Origin: Voacanga thouarsii
Lineage: Eukaryota > Streptophyta > Magnoliopsida > Gentianales > Apocynaceae
Length of the DNA stretch: 64,000 bases
NCBI GenBank assembly: GCA_026120185.1
Contig: JANUWF010001622.1
Coordinates: 2,415,501 to 2,479,500, forward strand
Direction of reading: 5' to 3'
Shown: piece by piece, positions 23,230 to 34,779 of the stretch
Layout: each line of letters begins with the position of its first letter
Numbering within the stretch: the first letter of the stretch is position 1
Made by a program: the position numbers and the translations under genes
Notes under the pieces: generated by a model
Databases searched by the model: none
Told to the model about the DNA's origin: nothing
What the model saw: the letters and a program-made list of their open reading frames with translations, nothing else

Positions 23230-24364
23230 ATCACTGATCAAGAATCAACTTCAGCTAAAGAATTTAACCTATGTCTAAAGACATTCAAATTGTCTATTGT
23301 AAACCAATCATCTTTCATCTGCATTGCAATAAACCACATGTATAATTGCATTATTCATAATATGTAAACAAAGTCCATTAACACAACATTTATGAAAACA
23401 TGAACCAGAGTAGAGGGACTTACAAAATATAGATAGCCTTCAGAGATGAAGAAATTTTTTGGGGCATTTTGCATAAATAAATAGACATAATATAGGACAT
23501 AAACTCTACAATCTTCCCCATTTGTCTATTGTTGAGCCTAATAAATTATTTAACTCCTAATTAGTACAACATTACCATGCCTTATATAAGAAAGAAAAAA
23601 AATACATATGAACTGTAAATGTAAAAATGTCACTTACCTTGGGTATCATAAGAGGAATCTTCATCTCTGTATTTTTGTCCATAGGTCTGCCCTTCATTCT
23701 AAATATATCAAGCACAAAACTATGCACAATAGAAATATAATTCTAAATATCACAGTATCTAATTGCTTCATATAAAAAAAAATGAACAAAACCAATAAGG
23801 CAGCCTAACATACGCTCTTATTTTAGCCTCAATTATGTGTTCTGTAGATTGAAGGAAATCCAATAAAACTATGCACTGACTACTTGACTCCGATTATTCA
23901 TCAAAGTTTCACAATATCAATAGAGACCAATGAGACCTACAACATCACATGTAAGAACAACTCAATTAACAACTTGTGAATGGCATTGTGTCTGTTCATC
24001 TCTTTTACTGTGAAAATGACAAATATGTAAACAAACCCGAGCCACATACCATAGAACAATAGGCACAATAATGTATTTCATGAAAAGAATATCTTTTTTT
24101 CTTCATCCATTCCAACACTTTTTCTTTATCGATAGATGTATATTTGTAAAACCAAAATGAGTCAATCTGAACAAATGCATTTCTCTTTTCATCAGGAAGT
24201 TCATTCCAAATTTTCTTGCAAAATCACCACTACTCCTATTAAAAAATGTGAGGGCAAACCAACAACTTCATGGGCATGTACAAATTGTAAAATATCTTAC
24301 TCCAAGTAGCATTTTATAGTTTGCGAGTCCAACATTCCTTGCAAAATTTCCCATCTTGGCTGCA
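23230..24364 (-). pseudogene. Ulp1-like (C48) cysteine protease relic of the MULE, main part
   Basis: Exon-like blocks in order on the minus strand: IWNELPDEKRNAFVQIDSFWFYKY (about 24150-24220), SHWSLLIL (His codon in 23927-23932), VLLDFLQS (Asp, about 23850-23870), FVLDIFRMKGRPMD (about 23670-23710) followed by a clean GTAAGT donor, NGEDC (catalytic Cys codon at 23508-23510) plus VYVLYYVYLFMQNAP, ISEGYLYFV, and DDWFTIDNL (about 23290). The His-Asp-Cys order and spacing are those of Ulp1/SENP SUMO proteases. In-frame stops lie in the HWSLL and EDC blocks, so it is dead. It lies just upstream of the transposase on the same strand; copia-2 splits it at 24365. Confidence 0.82.
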
Positions 24365-24369
24365 GTTCC

Positions 24370-25892
24370 TGTTAGAATTCATGGACTCCTAAACGTGAAA
24401 AATATCCATGAATCCCTTCCGAGGATCCAAGTAAACGATTAAGAAGATCGTAAGTTTGTAGATTTACCTCTGTTATGTGTAATCGATATCCTTCAGTTCC
24501 GATTGTGCTGCTATGCGTGCAACCCGAACGACCATCAGACGCTGCAGTTGTGCAAACGTCCTCTATCGGATACACACCGCGAACTCACTCGTCACCCGAG
24601 GAGTGCTAGCGCCTAGGGTTTTTGAGAGGCTTATTTTTCTGGTGGATGAATGCACGAATTTTACAACAGAATTGGCACACACAAGAAGACGACTAGGGTT
24701 TTCTTAAAACCTACTCCGAACCTCTTAGAGTCCAACCCTAATAATATCTTATCGTATTTTAATTTAAATTCAAATTAAATTAAAACTGAGACGATAAGAT
24801 TCTGCCATTATCTCGATAATTTAACTAATTAATTTACCGAGTCAGATTCTTATAATCTGGACATCATTCAGATACATCGAATGTGGACATATTTCCAGAT
24901 TCATTGTATCTGGTAGATTTTCTAAGTTCGATTAACTTAGACATGTTTCCAGATTCATCGAATCCGGTTACCAGAAAATAACCTAACAAGTTCGCTTATT
25001 GTGTGACCCTATAGGTTCATTTAACACTGGCAGTGTGCCCAAATCATATTTAAATGGCCAACAAGTTATAAGCGGTTTCTAGCAAAACATTATAACTATC
25101 CAGGTTAAATGAAGATCGGTGATCTCTTTGAACCAACCCATAATTTTATATTTAGTCCTTTTGTCACATGATATCCAGATTAAGCATAAGGCACGAATCA
25201 TATCATCCTTATTAAGTTCAATCAATTATTTCTTGATTTCATAGTAGACTGTTCAAACAAATGATATCAATATCTTAGATTGATATATTTGAGCACGACC
25301 ATGCATTTTAACAATCTAACTTATCAAGGGGCCCATGGATATCTCTCCCATAATTGAGAGGGACAAATTCATTCACAATCAATCATATTCCTCTCCTCGA
25401 TTTATTATATATCCAACAATAGTCTAATTTATTATCTAATTAAAGACAACTTTAGACAATGTCAAAATATAGAATTTATCAAGTAGGAAACTATGATGAA
25501 TTTAGGTCAAATGACTTTTAATATTATTATGGCTAGAAAGTACTTATGACATGTTCCATGAAATACTCTCACAGTGGGTCATATCCAATACAATGTTCTC
25601 TAACATTTATTTATGTTTTGACTTGATATCACAAATATCCATGACCAGTACAACATAGCCATCCAGTCACAAACATACTAATCTTAAACTATTATTATTC
25701 CAATAATAATAAACGATCAGGGACAGATTTAGAATAGTCATTGTATTCATTGTTGAGTTTTACTATCAAGTCACGTACTTGATGACCACAAAACAAAATG
25801 CACTATTCATGGAAAGGAAAGCCTCATATTATTATATAAAATATAACGACAATAGTATAAGTACAAATTGACTCTAGGGCATATCCCCAACA
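24370..25892 (-). repeat. Copia-2 3' LTR (1523 bp)
   Basis: Same length as the other LTR and closely similar. It contains a block (about 24880-24960, CCAGATTCATTGTATCTGG and flanks) that is absent from the two solo LTRs, so copia-2 and the solo LTRs belong to different subfamilies. Confidence 0.94.
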
Positions 25893-25906
25893 GTCTCCCA
25901 CTTGCA

Positions 25907-26441
25907 CTAAGACCAATTTGGCATAAGCCGTAATCCCATAGATCTGGTATGACTATCATATTTAGACGATGGGAGAGGCTTTGTCAGTGGATCTGCAACA
26001 TTGTCACCAGTTGATACCTTGCATACTTTGACATCTCCTCTATCAATAATTTCTCGAATGAGATGAAAACGTCTAAGTATATGTTTGGATCGCTGATGTG
26101 ATCTTGGTTCCTTAGCTTGTGCAATGGCTCCATTGTTATCACAATAGAAATCCATTAGGTTCACAATACTAGGAACTACATCTAGTTCTGTAATGAACTT
26201 TTTAATCTAAACTGTTTTTTTAGCTGCAGTTGAGGCAGCTACATACTCAGCTTCTGTAGTAGAATCGGCCACGGTGTCTTGCTTTGAACTTTTCCAGCTT
26301 ACAGCACCTCCATTCAAACAAAATAGAAAACCTGATTGCGATCTATAATCATCAACGTCGGATTGAAAACTAGCATCAGTGTAACCATTTACAACTAGCT
26401 CGCCTTCTTGTCCTCCATAAACTAAGAACATATCTTTAGTT
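25907..26441 (-). pseudogene. Copia-2 RNase H
   Basis: Two pieces: 26207-26441 with VNGYTDASFQSDVDDYRSQSG (first Asp) and VSWKSSKQDTVADSTTEAEY (Glu), and 25907-26164 with FYCDNNGAIAQAKEPRSHQR (Asp) and a normal copia end NVADPLTKPL. A stop and frameshift near 26200 part them. The polypurine tract and 3' LTR follow directly. Confidence 0.9.
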
Positions 26442-26446
26442 CTTCT

Positions 26447-27903
26447 TGTTGGGATTCGTGGACTCCTAAACGCGGAAAACATCCACGAATCCCTCCCGAG
26501 GACCCAAGTAAACGATTAAGAAGATCTAAGCTTTAAGAGTTACCTCTGGTTGCTGTAATCGAAATCCTTCGATTCCGGTTGCTGCTCGTTGTACGTTCGA
26601 CCCGAACAATCACCAGACGCTGCAGTATGCGAACGTCCTCTACGGATACACACCGCGAACTCACTCGATACCCGGGGAGTGCTAGCGCCTAGGGTTTTTG
26701 AGAGGTTTTTTTTTTTTCCTCTGGTAGAGAATGGCACGAATGTTCTCAACCGAAAAATTTTTGACTATCGAAAGACGGCTAGGGTTTTCTTAAAAAACCC
26801 TCGAACCTCTTAGAGTCCAACCCTAATCATATCTTATCATATTCTAATTTAAATTCAAATTAAATTAAAACTGATATGATAAGATTCTGCCATTATCTCG
26901 GTAATTTAACTAATTATTTTACCGAGTCAGATTCTTATAGTCTGGATATCATCCAGATTCATCGAACCTGGTCACCAGAAAAATAACCTAACAAGTTCGC
27001 TTATTGTGTGACCCTATAGGTTCATTTAACACTGGCAGCGTGCCTAAATCGTATTTAAATGGCCCACAAGTTATAAGCGGTTTCTAGCAAAACATTATAA
27101 CTATCCAGGTTAAATGAAGATCGGTGATCTCTTTGAACCAAACCATAATTTTATATTTAGTCCCTTTGTCACACGATATCCAGATTAAGCATAAGGCACG
27201 GAGCATGTCATCCTTATTAAGCTTAATCAATTATTTCTTGATTTCATAGTAGATCTGTTCAAACAAATGATATCAATATCTTAGATTGATATATTTGAGC
27301 ACGGCCATGCATTTTTTAACAGATCTAACTTATCAAGGGGCCCATGGATATCTCTCCCATAATTGAGAGGGACAAATTCCTTCACAATCAATCATATTCC
27401 TCTCCTTGATTTATTTTATATCCAACGATAGTCTAATTTATTATCTGGTTAAAGACAACTTTAGACAATGTCAAAATATAGAATTTATCAAGTAAGAAAC
27501 TATGATGAATTTAGGTCGAAGGACTTTCAATATTATTATGGCTAGAAAGTACTTATGACATATTCCATGAAGTACTCTCACAGTGGGTCATGTCCAATAC
27601 AATGTTCTCTAACATTTATTTATGTCTTGACTCGATATCACAAATATCCATGGCCAGTAAAACATAGCCATCAAGTCACAAACATACTAATCTTAATTTA
27701 TTATTATTCCAATAATAATAATCGATCGAGGACAGACTTTAGAATAGTCATTGTATTCATTGTAGGGTTTTACTATCAAGTCACGTACTTGATGACCAAC
27801 AAAACAAAACTCACTATTCATGGAAAGGAAAGCCTCATATTATTATATAAAACATAATGACAATTGTATAAGTACAAATTGACTCTAGGGCATATCCCCA
27901 ACA
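26447..27903 (-). mobile_element. Solo LTR nested in copia-2 RT/RNase H, TSD CTTCT
   Basis: A 1457-bp unit with plus-strand ends TGTTGGGATTCG and ATATCCCCAACA, flanked by CTTCT at 26442-26446 and 27904-27908. It is closest to the solo LTR at 12913-14357 and less like the LTRs of its host element. An intact target duplication shows that a whole element inserted and then recombined to a single LTR. Confidence 0.94.
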
Positions 27904-27908
27904 CTTCT

Positions 27909-28781
27909 TAAGTACTTCAGTATGTTCTTGACAGCAGTCCAGTGTGCCTCTCCAGGGTTTGACTGGAACCTACTCGTCATGCTCAATGCATATGACACAT
28001 CGGGTCGAGTACATAACTTGGCATACATGATAGACCCTATAGCGGAAGCGTATGGTATCTTGTTCATGCACTCTTCTTCATCCTTCGTAGAAGGATTTTG
28101 AGTTTTACTGAGCTTAATGCCATGTGACATTGGCAAGAATCCTCTCTTAGAGTCTTGCATACTGAACCTTTTCAGTACCTTGTCAACGTATGTACTTTGA
28201 CTTAGTCCAATTAGCTTTCTAGATTTATCTCTATATATCCTTACACCTAGAATACAGGCAGCTTCACCTAAGTCTTTCATTGAGAAACAATTTTCCAACC
28301 ATGTCTTTACACTTTGTAGAGTTGGGATGTCGTTTCCAATGAGTAAGATGTCATCAACATAAAGTACCAAAAAGACTATTACACTCCCACTTGTTTTCTT
28401 ATAGACACAAGGCTCATCTTCATTCTTGATAAAGTTAAATTCTTTAATTGCTTCATCAAACCGAAGATTCCAGCTTCGAGATGCTTGCTTCAATCCATAA
28501 ATGGATTTTTGAAGCTTGCACACTTTATTAGAATTCAAAGGATCATCAAAATCCTCAGGTTGTCTCATGTACACATCTTCGAGTAAGTTTCCATTAAGAA
28601 ACGCAGTTTTGACATCCATTTGCCAAATCTCATAATCATAATATGCTGCTATGGCAAGAAGAATTCTAATATATTTAAGCATTACAACTGGTGAAAAGGT
28701 TTCATCATAGTCTATACCATGAGTTTGTCTATAACCTTTTGCAACCAGTCGTGCTTTGTAAGTATGCACATTTCCCTCCAT
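27909..28781 (-). pseudogene. Copia-2 reverse transcriptase
   Basis: Contains YKARLVAKGYRQTHGIDY, WQMDVKTAFLNGNL, YGLKQASRSWNLRF and the catalytic LYVDDILLIG. The frame upstream (to about 29460) shows DNQVWTLVNPPKG and GCKWVFKKK but is broken by stops. The downstream end is cut by the solo LTR at 27903, after which RNase H continues at 26441. Confidence 0.9.
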
Positions 28782-29465
28782 GTCTGTTTTCTTTTTGAAA
28801 ACCCACTTACACCCAATGGTTTTTTAACCTTTAGGTGGATTAACCAAAGTCCAAACTTGGTTATCATACATGGATTTCATCTCAGACTTCATAATCTCTA
28901 ACCATTTTCCAGAGTCAGAACTCTTAATGGCTTCTTGATAGGAAGTGGGCTCATTATTAACCATAAGCTCCACATTGTGATCGTCAGTGATGAGAAATCC
29001 ATATCTCTCAGGTTGTTGACGAACCTTATCAGATCTTCGAGGTCCTTATTCTATAGAAGTAAGCTCATCTTGAACTTGTGAGCCATCTAATCGAGGTTCA
29101 TTATTCGGTTCAGGTACTAATTATGGCTCTCGAATCTCATCAAGATGTATTTTACTCCCACTGATTTTTTTGGAAATAAATTCTTTTTCAAAAAAGAATC
29201 CATTTCGAGCAACAATTACTCTATTTTCTTTTGGGAGATAAAATTGATATCCTTTAGTTTCTTTAGGATACCCCACAAATATGCATTTATCCGATTTAGG
29301 TGCAAGTTTATCAGATAATTATCGCTTTACATAAACTTTACAACCCCAAATCTTGAGAAATGACAAACTAGGTTGTCTCCCAGTCCATATCTCATATAGC
29401 GTTTTCTGAACCGATTTAGACGGAACTCGATTTAGTATGAATGCAGCAGTCTCTAGGGCATAACC

Positions 29466-30809
29466 CTAAAAGGAGATTGGAAGATCAGTTTGACTCATCA
29501 TTGATCGAACCATATCTAATAAAGTCTGATTTCTCCATTCAGATACACCATTCCATTGAGGTGTTCCAGGTGGAGTTAATTGGGAGATAATTCCACAATT
29601 TTTAAGATGCTCGTCAAATTCATGACCTAAGTATTCACCACCTCGATTTGATCGAAGTGTTTTGATATTTTTGCCAAGCTGATTTTGTACTTCATTTTGA
29701 AATTCTTTGAATTTCTGGAACGATTCAGATTTGTGTTTCATCAGATACAGATAGCCATATCTACTAAAATCATCTGTAAAGATAATGAAGTACTGAAATT
29801 CTCCTCTAGCATGTGTATTCATTGGTCCACATACATCAGTATGTATTAGGCCCAATAAATCAGTTGCTCTTTCATTTTGTCTCTTAAAAGGCACTTTAGT
29901 TATTTTGTCTAATAAATAAGAATCACATGTTTCGTAAGATTCTAAATCAAACGATTTTAAAAGCCCATCATTATGAAGCCTTGTTATTCTTTTCTCATTT
30001 ATATGGCCCAAACGACAATACCAGAAGTAAGTTTGATTTAAATCATTGGATTTCAATCTCTTAGTATTAATATTATAGATAGATTTGCTGGAAGATCCAC
30101 GAAGATTGAGAATATAGAGCCCATTTGATAATGAAGCATCTCCATAAAAAATGTCGTTTTTATTAATGGAGCAAATGTTATTCCTAATAACAAATTCAAA
30201 ACCTTCTAAATCCAAACAAGCAACTAAAATAATATTTCTATTCATAGTAGGAACATAAAAACAATCATTCAATTTTAAGACAAGCCCACTAAACAAAATT
30301 AATTCAAAAGTTCCTACAGTTATTGCAGCAACTTTTGCTCCATTCGTAACTCGTAGGTCCACCTCGCCTTTTGCCAAGGCTCTACTCCTTTTTAGACTCT
30401 GCACATTTACACAAATGTGAGATCCACAACCGATATCCAATACCCATGAATCAGAAGTAGATAAATTAATTTCTATAACATAAATACCTGAAGTGACAGT
30501 CTCTCTGTCCTTCTTTTTCTTTGCTTCCAAATAGAGCTTACAATTTCTTAACCAATGTCCTTGTTCTCCACAATGGTGGCAAGCTCCCTCCTTTGGTGTC
30601 TTGGCCTTAGGTTTGGGCTTGAATTTGAACTTTGCCTTGTCATTGCCCTTACTAGTCATGACTTTGCCCTTTTGGTTGTTCTTTTTTCCTTTCCCTTTTT
30701 GAACCATTAGAACACTAGGAGTATTCTTCTTAATGTTCAGTTCAGCTTGTTTTAGCATCCCATGCAATTTAGGAATAGATTTCTCCATATTATGCATGTT
30801 AAAATTCAT
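29466..30809 (-). pseudogene. Copia-2 gag end, protease, GAG-pre-integrase, integrase
   Basis: An ORF of 447 residues: gag end with a CCHC knuckle (CHHCGEQGHWLRNC, residues about 77-90); protease site written WVLDIGCGSHIC, where the family Thr/Ser after Asp is Ile; the HHCC region reduced to one clear half (CRLGHINEKRI, CDSYLLDK); and the integrase core with HTDVCGP, then RSNRGGEY where the second catalytic Asp is Asn, and NGVSEWRN with Glu kept. It ends at a TAG near 29466, after which YALETAAFILNRVPSKS continues in frame. Two active-site substitutions make it inactive even apart from the stops. Confidence 0.9.
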
Positions 30810-31010
30810 GACAAACTAGTCATACTCAGGAGGTAATGAGCCCAAGATCAAATCTGTGGCCATATCATGATTAACAGGAGCACCAAGCTTATCAAGATGA
30901 TCAAGATAGCCCTTCATCTTAAGGACATAAGCACTTACCGAGGTGCCAGAAACCATTTTACATGCATTTAACGCCTTGTGAGTTTCAAATCTCTCTTGTC
31001 GTGCTTGTTC

Positions 31011-31331
31011 TTAGAATATTTCCTTGAGATGCACAATCATGTCATATGCCCCTGTTTCTTCAAACTGTTTTTGAAGTTCAGAATTCATGGTTACTAGCAT
31101 GAGGCAAGTAACATCGTTAGAGTCATCTTTGTGCTTACTATAAGCATCTTTTTCAGCTTTTGAGGCGTTATTTGTTGGAGTAGGGGGAATAGGATTTTCA
31201 AGAACATAGAACATTTTTTCTTGCTTAAGAACAATTCTTAAGTTTCGTGCCCAATCAAGAAAGTTAGTCCCACTAAGCTTATCTTTCTCGAGCACAGATC
31301 GCAATGAATTATTCCAATTGTTTGTTGCCAT
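31011..31331 (-). pseudogene. Copia-2 gag, N-terminal part
   Basis: Begins MATNNWNNSLRSVLEKDKLSG and contains FLDWARNLRIVLKQEK, the copia gag (UBN2/retrotran_gag) region, and stops at an in-frame TAA near 31008. Translation past the stop continues in frame with QARQERFETHKALNACKM and then YLDHLDKLGAPV. Gag forms the cytoplasmic particle. Confidence 0.88.
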
Positions 31332-32756
31332 TATCTACATACAAAATATGCAAAGTAATTAATTTTGAGGCTTTAATGAAAAACTCTCACTAAAAGCATT
31401 TAAACTTTTGAAACTTCAACATTTTGATGTTTCGTAGTGGGAAAAATATATATATTTTTCATAAATACTTTATTTTAATCATAAGTAAGCTTTCGCTTTA
31501 ATCTTATAATTAAATAAAACTCAAATTTTAAATGAGATAGGCATCAAATGTCCCGGCTATATTATCTCATATAATGCCCTAGGCCCAAAACCATTTTGAT
31601 AGCCCAGTTAAGTCAAACCATATCAAACATATGGAAAACTATTTTCCTTCTTGTCTCACTTAGATAATCAAAAGCACCCTATTTTGGCAGGAATGACCAT
31701 ATGATGATCCAAATAATAATAAGTGTTTGATTTTGGAAGGCATTTAACACTTAATTTTTTTTTTAATAAAAATTTGATTGTAGTAAGCATGAAATAATCA
31801 TATCAAATATGCATGCAGAACATAGATAAAAGTGACATAGCATGGTCCATAACCTATGTTGATCATCACGAGCAAAGTGAAGATCAAGATGGTCAATCTA
31901 GATATATGAACTCCTTAAGCATTCTCTAATGCCTTGAGCATACTCCTCTTTGGTTGTAATTGTAAGCCACCGTCTTCTTTTACATTGGATAGTAAAATTA
32001 AAATAATTCCTATTCTAGGAAAGCAATACAATTTTACAACAATAAAAAACAACACGCAGGTCGTATTTAAAAATTACAACTTAAAATAACCATAATGTAA
32101 CATGCCAATCACATTGGGATAAAACGGGCCATGCTATGCACTATTTAAAATAATCCACAACTACAATCAAAACACAAATGAATAACACACAATGAACAGT
32201 TAGTCGGGGTTCCAAGGGGTAGCGCCCCTAGCAGTGGTCCCGCTAACCGGTTAGCGGGCGGGGGTCAAGGGGGCAGCGCCCCCGGAAGGAAAAACGATTT
32301 TTCCTTCTCTCATTGAATGAGATTTTGCCTTCTGTTTTCTGAATATTAATCAGATTAACTTTCAGACCCCTTAGTAATCATCGCCGTGAAATTTCATATT
32401 ACAGACAATCTGCGTTCCCCTTTAATCATATTCATACAGATAACATATTATCATGGCCGATTAATACAAACAATTCGCAAATATAGAACGACGGATAGTA
32501 TGCTTACGATACCATATCATATTAAAACAGACTAGTTTACAGATAATCTGCAACTAATCTGGTCTGATCAGGTAACTGCGACGCACATATTAAACCTAAT
32601 TCAGGCAGTTTGCATGCTAAGTATTCTAAAATCATAATCATACGAACATGATGATATATACCGTTTAAATTCACACACACACACACACACACATATCATA
32701 CATATCCACAACAATACGATTAACACAGATGAATCAACCTAATCATTTAGCAAGTT
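31332..32756 (-). other. Copia-2 5' leader with a structured GC-rich island
   Basis: About 1.4 kb without coding features between the PBS and gag. A CA microsatellite lies at 32671-32693. A GC-rich island at about 32210-32290 in otherwise AT-rich DNA holds a perfect 20-bp palindrome (32239-32258) flanked by two short GC hairpins. It lies where packaging or dimerisation signals are found in retroelements. Confidence 0.7.
32239..32258. repeat. Perfect 20-bp palindrome CCCGCTAACCGGTTAGCGGG
   Basis: Self-complementary over all 20 bases. On the left, AGGGGTAGCGCCCCT forms a hairpin, and on the right GGGGGCAGCGCCCCC forms another with six GC pairs, so three stems stand side by side. Confidence 0.9.
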
Positions 32757-32768
32757 GCTCTAATACCA
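32757..32768 (-). other. Copia-2 primer-binding site
   Basis: The minus strand reads TGGTATTAGAGC one base after the 5' LTR, one mismatch from the TGGTATCAGAGC site complementary to plant initiator tRNA-Met. Confidence 0.85.
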
Positions 32769-32769
32769 C

Positions 32770-34292
32770 TGTTAGAATTCGTGAACTCCTAAATGCGAAA
32801 AACATCCACGAATCCCTTCCAAGGATCCAAGTAAACGATTAAGAAGATCGTAGGTTTGCAAATTTACCTCTGTTATGTGTAATCGATATCCTTCAGTTCC
32901 GATTGTGCTGCTATGTGTGCAACCCGAACGACCACCAGACGCTGCAGTTGTGCAAACGTCCTCTATCGAATACACACCGCAAACTCACTCGTCACCCGAG
33001 GAGTGCTAGCGCCTAGGGTTTTTGAGAGGCTTATTTTTCTGGTGGATGAATGTACGAATTTTATAACAGAATTGGCACACACAAGAAGACGGCTAGGGTT
33101 TTCTTAAAACCCACTCCGAACCTCTTAGAGTCCAACCCTAATAATATCTTATCGTATTTTAATTTAAATTCAAATTAAATTAAAACTGATACGATAAGAT
33201 TCTGCCATTATCTCGATAATTTAACTAATTAATTTACCGAGTCAGATTTTTATAATCTGGACATCATTCAGATACATCGAATGTGGACATATTTCCAGAT
33301 TCATTGTATCTGGTAGATTTTCTAAATTCGATTAACTTAGACATGTTTCCAGATTCATCGAATTCGGTTACCAGAAAATAACCTAACAAGTTCGCTTATT
33401 GTGTGACCCTATAGGTTCATTTAATACTGGCAGTGTGCTCAAATCATATTTAAATGGCCAATAAGTTATAAGCGGTTTCTAGCAAAACATTATAACTATC
33501 CAGGTTAAATGAAGATCGGTGATCTCTTTGAACCAACCCATAATTTTATATTTAGTCCTTTTATCACATGATATCCAGATTAAGCATAAGGCACGAAGCA
33601 TGTCATCCTTATTAAGCTCAATCAATTATTTCTTGATTTCATAGTAGACTGTTCAAACAAATGATATCAATATCTTAGATTGATATATTTGAGCACGACC
33701 ATGCATTTTAACAATCTAACTTATCAAGGGGCCCATGGATATCTCTCCCATAATTGAGAGGGACAAATTCATTCACAATCAATCATATTCCTCTCCTCGA
33801 TTTATTATATATCCAACAGTAGTCTAATTTATTATCTAATTAAAGACAACTTTAGACAATGTCAAAATATAGAATTTATCAAGTAGGAAACTATGATAAA
33901 TTTAGGTCAAAGGACTTTTAATATTATTATGACTAGAAAGTACTTATGACATGTTCCATGAAATACTCTCACAGTGGGTCATATCCAATACAATGTTCTC
34001 TAACATTTATTTATGTTTTGACTTGATATCACAAATTTCCATGACCAGTAAAACATAGTCATTCAGTCATAAACATACTAATCTTAATTTATTATTGTTC
34101 CAATAATAATAAATGATTAGGGACAGATTTAGAATAGTCATTGTATTTATTGTTGGGTTTTACTATCAAGTCACGTACTTGATGACCACAAAACAAAACG
34201 CACTATTCATGGAAAGGAAAGCCTCATATTATTATATAAAATATAACGACAATAGTATAAGTACAAATTGACTCTAGGGCATATCCCCAACA
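32770..34292 (-). repeat. Copia-2 5' LTR (1523 bp)
   Basis: Partner of 24370-25892. Transcription would start in this LTR and run leftwards. It is followed on the minus strand by one C and then the primer-binding site. Confidence 0.94.
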
Positions 34293-34297
34293 GTTCC

Positions 34298-34420
34298 TTC
34301 AACTGCTCTGACCAAGCACACGAAGAATGAGTATCTTTAATACCTTTTTTGTGCACCTTTTAGCATTATCTTAAAAAAATTCCAATATCGTGCGTCTGGA
34401 CGGTAATGGTTTGCATCAAA
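34298..34420 (-). pseudogene. Ulp1-like MULE gene, 5' part beyond copia-2
   Basis: The minus strand reads KDTHSSCAWSEQLKEL up to the copia-2 target duplication. Directly across the insertion, at 24364, the same frame goes on with QPRWEILQGMLDSQ. This shows that copia-2 landed in a coding exon of the MULE gene. The gene start would lie between here and the right TIR; I see no clear ATG. Confidence 0.55.
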
Positions 34421-34554
34421 TATGGCGATGGCTTTGATCAATGACGGCAATGGCTTCGATCAAGGATACTATTGGTACTCGGTGGTAAAATTTACTCGAT
34501 GACTTCGATCAATGCCGAGTTAAATTTGATTTGCATTTACCCAAGTATAAATAA

Positions 34555-34770
34555 ATGAAATGCTGAATTTGCCTTTTCAAAATGGGTAAATATTGGAGTT
34601 GAATTGTTGATTTCGGGTTGACCTGCCGGAATGTGGTCATAAGGACCTAATGTGCCAAAATAAAAAAGATAAGGGATCTATAAAGTTAAAAAAAGAATAG
34701 AGAACAAATATGCCAAAATAAAAAAGTTCAGAGACTAAACTTAGCAATGTGCCAAAAAAAAAAAAAAAAC
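34555..34770 (-). repeat. MULE right terminal inverted repeat
   Basis: Reverse complement of the left TIR with scattered substitutions. The outer end runs into an A tract (34754-34769), so the terminus cannot be placed to the base. The minus-strand protease gene reads inward from this TIR, as expected if TIRs supply promoters. Confidence 0.82.
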
Positions 34771-34779
34771 TACAATAAT

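Larger units (their letters stand above)
24370..34292 (-). mobile_element. Copia-2: long-LTR Ty1/copia retrotransposon, TSD GTTCC, Angela-like
   Basis: Two 1523-bp LTRs (24370-25892 and 32770-34292), target duplication GTTCC at 24365-24369 and 34293-34297, PBS at 32757-32768 and polypurine tract AGTGGGAGAC next to 25893, all on the minus strand. Gag, protease, integrase, RT and RNase H lie in copia order. On the minus strand the LTR starts TGTTGGGGATATGCCCTAGAG, which resembles Angela/BARE elements; the lineage call is from memory of that start and is not proven. It is interrupted by a solo LTR of its own family at 26447-27903 and sits in the protease gene of the MULE. Confidence 0.95.
12320..34770 (-). 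mobile_element. Mutator-like element (MULE) with long TIRs, three gene relics and nested insertions
   Basis: Two long inverted repeats frame the element: 18242-18478, plus a few bases left of copia-1 at 12344-12348, and 34555-34770 in reverse complement. Shared landmarks in order include GTTTAGT..., TTATTTTGGCA, TTAGGTCC, GACCACATTCCGGCA and GTCAACCC. Inside are a Ulp1-like protease relic and a mudrA-like transposase relic (both minus) and a GRF zinc-finger ORF (plus, converging). After removing copia-1 (5.9 kb) and copia-2 (9.9 kb), about 6.5 kb of MULE remain. Both outer ends fall in A/T tracts, so I could not define the exact ends or a 9-bp target duplication. Protease-carrying MULEs are known in plants (Kaonashi, CUMULE); this one is decayed. 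Confidence 0.8.

Noticed and set aside
24372..24707. Small ORFs in the 1.5-kb LTRs (also 32772-33107, 26540-26813)
   Set aside because: They recur only because the LTR recurs, are broken in the sister subfamily and show no domain.
12320..34770. Exact MULE target duplication
   Set aside because: Several 9-bp candidates in the A/T tracts at both ends were compared; none matched well enough to report.
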